Assembly: GCA_013361745.1 (NCBI GenBank)
Contig: JABFXM010000607.1
Span: 1-6,093, forward strand
Direction: 5' to 3'
DNA length: 6,093 bases
Source: Gemmatimonadaceae bacterium
Lineage (GTDB): Bacteria; Gemmatimonadota; Gemmatimonadetes; Gemmatimonadales; Gemmatimonadaceae
Shown here: positions 5,105 through 6,093 of the stretch, piece after piece
How the letters are laid out: each line of letters opens with the position of its first letter
How positions within the stretch are numbered: the first letter of the stretch is position 1
The notes under the pieces: generated by a model
What the model was told of the DNA's origin: nothing
Databases searched by the model: none
Seen by the model: the letters and a program-made list of their open reading frames with translations, nothing else
Translations under genes and position numbers: made by a program

Positions 5105-6093
5105 ATGCAGATTCGGAATATCGCCATCATCGCCCACGTCGATCACGGGAAGACGACCCTCGTCGACAAGATGCTCCGTCAGGCCGGGGCGTTCCGCGAG
5201 AATCAGGTCGTCGACGAGCGGGTGATGGACTCCAACCCGCTCGAGCGCGAGCGCGGGATCACGATCCTCGCCAAGAACACCTCCGTCCGCTGGAAGGGGA
5301 CGAAGATCAACATCGTCGACACCCCCGGACACGCGGACTTCGGCGGCGAGGTCGAGCGCATCCTGCGCATGGTGGACGGCGTGCTCCTGCTCGTCGACGC
5401 CTTCGACGGGCCGATGCCGCAGACGCGCTTCGTCCTCCGCAAGGCGCTCGCGCTCGGCCGGACGCCGATCGTCGTCATCAACAAGATCGATCGTCCGGGC
5501 GCGGACCCGATGCGTGTCCACGACGAGGTGCTCGATCTCTTCATCGAGCTCGAGGCGAACGAGGAGCAGCTCGAGGCGCCCGTCGTATACGCGTCGGCGC
5601 GCGAGGGTGTGGCGACGATGGACATGGACGTCACGCCGAAGGATCTCTCGCCGCTGTTCGACACGATCGTCGAGAAGGTTCCCGCGCCTCCGCACGACGA
5701 CGCGGGCCCGTTCCAGATGCTCGTCTCGACGATCGACTATTCGCCGTACGTCGGACGGCTCGCGGTCGGGCGCATCGAGCGCGGGACGGTGAAGGTCGGC
5801 GAGCAGGTCGCGCTGCTCTCGATGGACGAGGCGCGTAGCGCGGAGCGCGCGCGCGTCACCAAGCTGATCGCGTTCGAGGGGCTCGAGCGGACGGAAGTGC
5901 AGCAGGCATCGGCGGGTGAGATCGTGTCGATGGCCGGCCTCGAGAACGTCGAGATCGGCCTCACGATCACCGACGTCGAGCGGCAGGAGCGCCTCGAGGG
6001 GATCGCGGTCGAGGAGCCGACGATCAGCGTCGACTTCGTCGTGAACAACTCGCCGTTCGCCGGAAAGGAAGGGAAGTACGTCACGTCGCGGCA
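5105..6093 (+). CDS. typA: translational GTPase TypA/BipA, 5' part, cut by window edge
   Basis: Ribosome-associated GTPase of the EF-G/LepA family, involved in ribosome assembly and in stress and cold adaptation. The window holds 329 codons, slightly over half of a usual 600-615 aa protein. G-domain motifs are intact: P-loop AHVDHGKT (10-17), switch-I RGITI (50-54), DTPGH (72-76), NKID (126-129) and the G5-type SAR (164-166). Domain II follows ([21 protein letters not shown], 202-222, shown here only as family-typical) and then the TypA-specific entry into domain III with EEPTIS (303-308) and [16 protein letters not shown] (314-329). This last stretch separates TypA from EF-G and LepA. The start is fixed by the family-typical opening [21 protein letters not shown] at 5098-5102 is only 2 nt from the ATG, too close for a normal ribosome site, and it overlaps the predicted transcript start. 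It is divergent from the small 65-aa gene. Confidence 0.96.
   Translation, partial: MQIRNIAIIAHVDHGKTTLVDKMLRQAGAFRENQVVDERVMDSNPLERERGITILAKNTSVRWKGTKINIVDTPGHADFGGEVERILRMVDGVLLLVDAFDGPMPQTRFVLRKALALGRTPIVVINKIDRPGADPMRVHDEVLDLFIELEANEEQLEAPVVYASAREGVATMDMDVTPKDLSPLFDTIVEKVPAPPHDDAGPFQMLVSTIDYSPYVGRLAVGRIERGTVKVGEQVALLSMDEARSAERARVTKLIAFEGLERTEVQQASAGEIVSMAGLENVEIGLTITDVERQERLEGIAVEEPTISVDFVVNNSPFAGKEGKYVTSR

Overview
The window is GC-rich, gene-dense bacterial chromosome with strongly G/C-ending codons. It shows no phage, transposase, rRNA, tRNA or CRISPR signal. The gene content is housekeeping and envelope functions. The combination of an unusually long PilT-like ATPase, CDF and CNNM/CorC-type metal transporters and TypA fits a Gram-negative, high-GC, environmental phylum. 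My best guess is Gemmatimonadota or a relative, but this is inference from style and not a taxonomic proof.

Layout: (1) positions 3-1325, minus strand, a CNNM/CorC (HlyC/CorC 'hemolysin family') membrane protein whose 3' end runs off the left edge. (2) Divergent from it, only 39 bp away, a His-rich CDF-family zinc/cation exporter at 1365-2327. (3) A 109-bp gap, then a two-gene unit on the plus strand: an unrecognised 172-aa protein made of two copies of one domain (2437-2955) and, 3 bp later, a 562-aa PilT-type retraction ATPase (2959-4647). The ATPase carries a second, degenerate copy of its own N-terminal domain. (4) A convergent intergenic region (4648-4782) filled by two inverted arrays of 7-bp repeats that form a long near-perfect hairpin. 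(5) A small minus-strand gene (4783-4980, 65 aa, Gly/Tyr/charged) with an excellent Shine-Dalgarno. (6) A divergent 124-bp spacer with a perfect TATAAT, then typA/bipA (5105 to the right edge, 5' 54% or so of the gene).

The two left-hand transporters probably both handle divalent metal ions. The middle pair is probably co-transcribed, and the 172-aa protein is a candidate accessory of the pilus/twitching machinery by association only. The most interesting items are the converging heptamer-repeat hairpin, the likely leaderless typA promoter, and the internal domain duplications in both members of the pilT operon. I did not find evidence of a complete new defence or mobile system.
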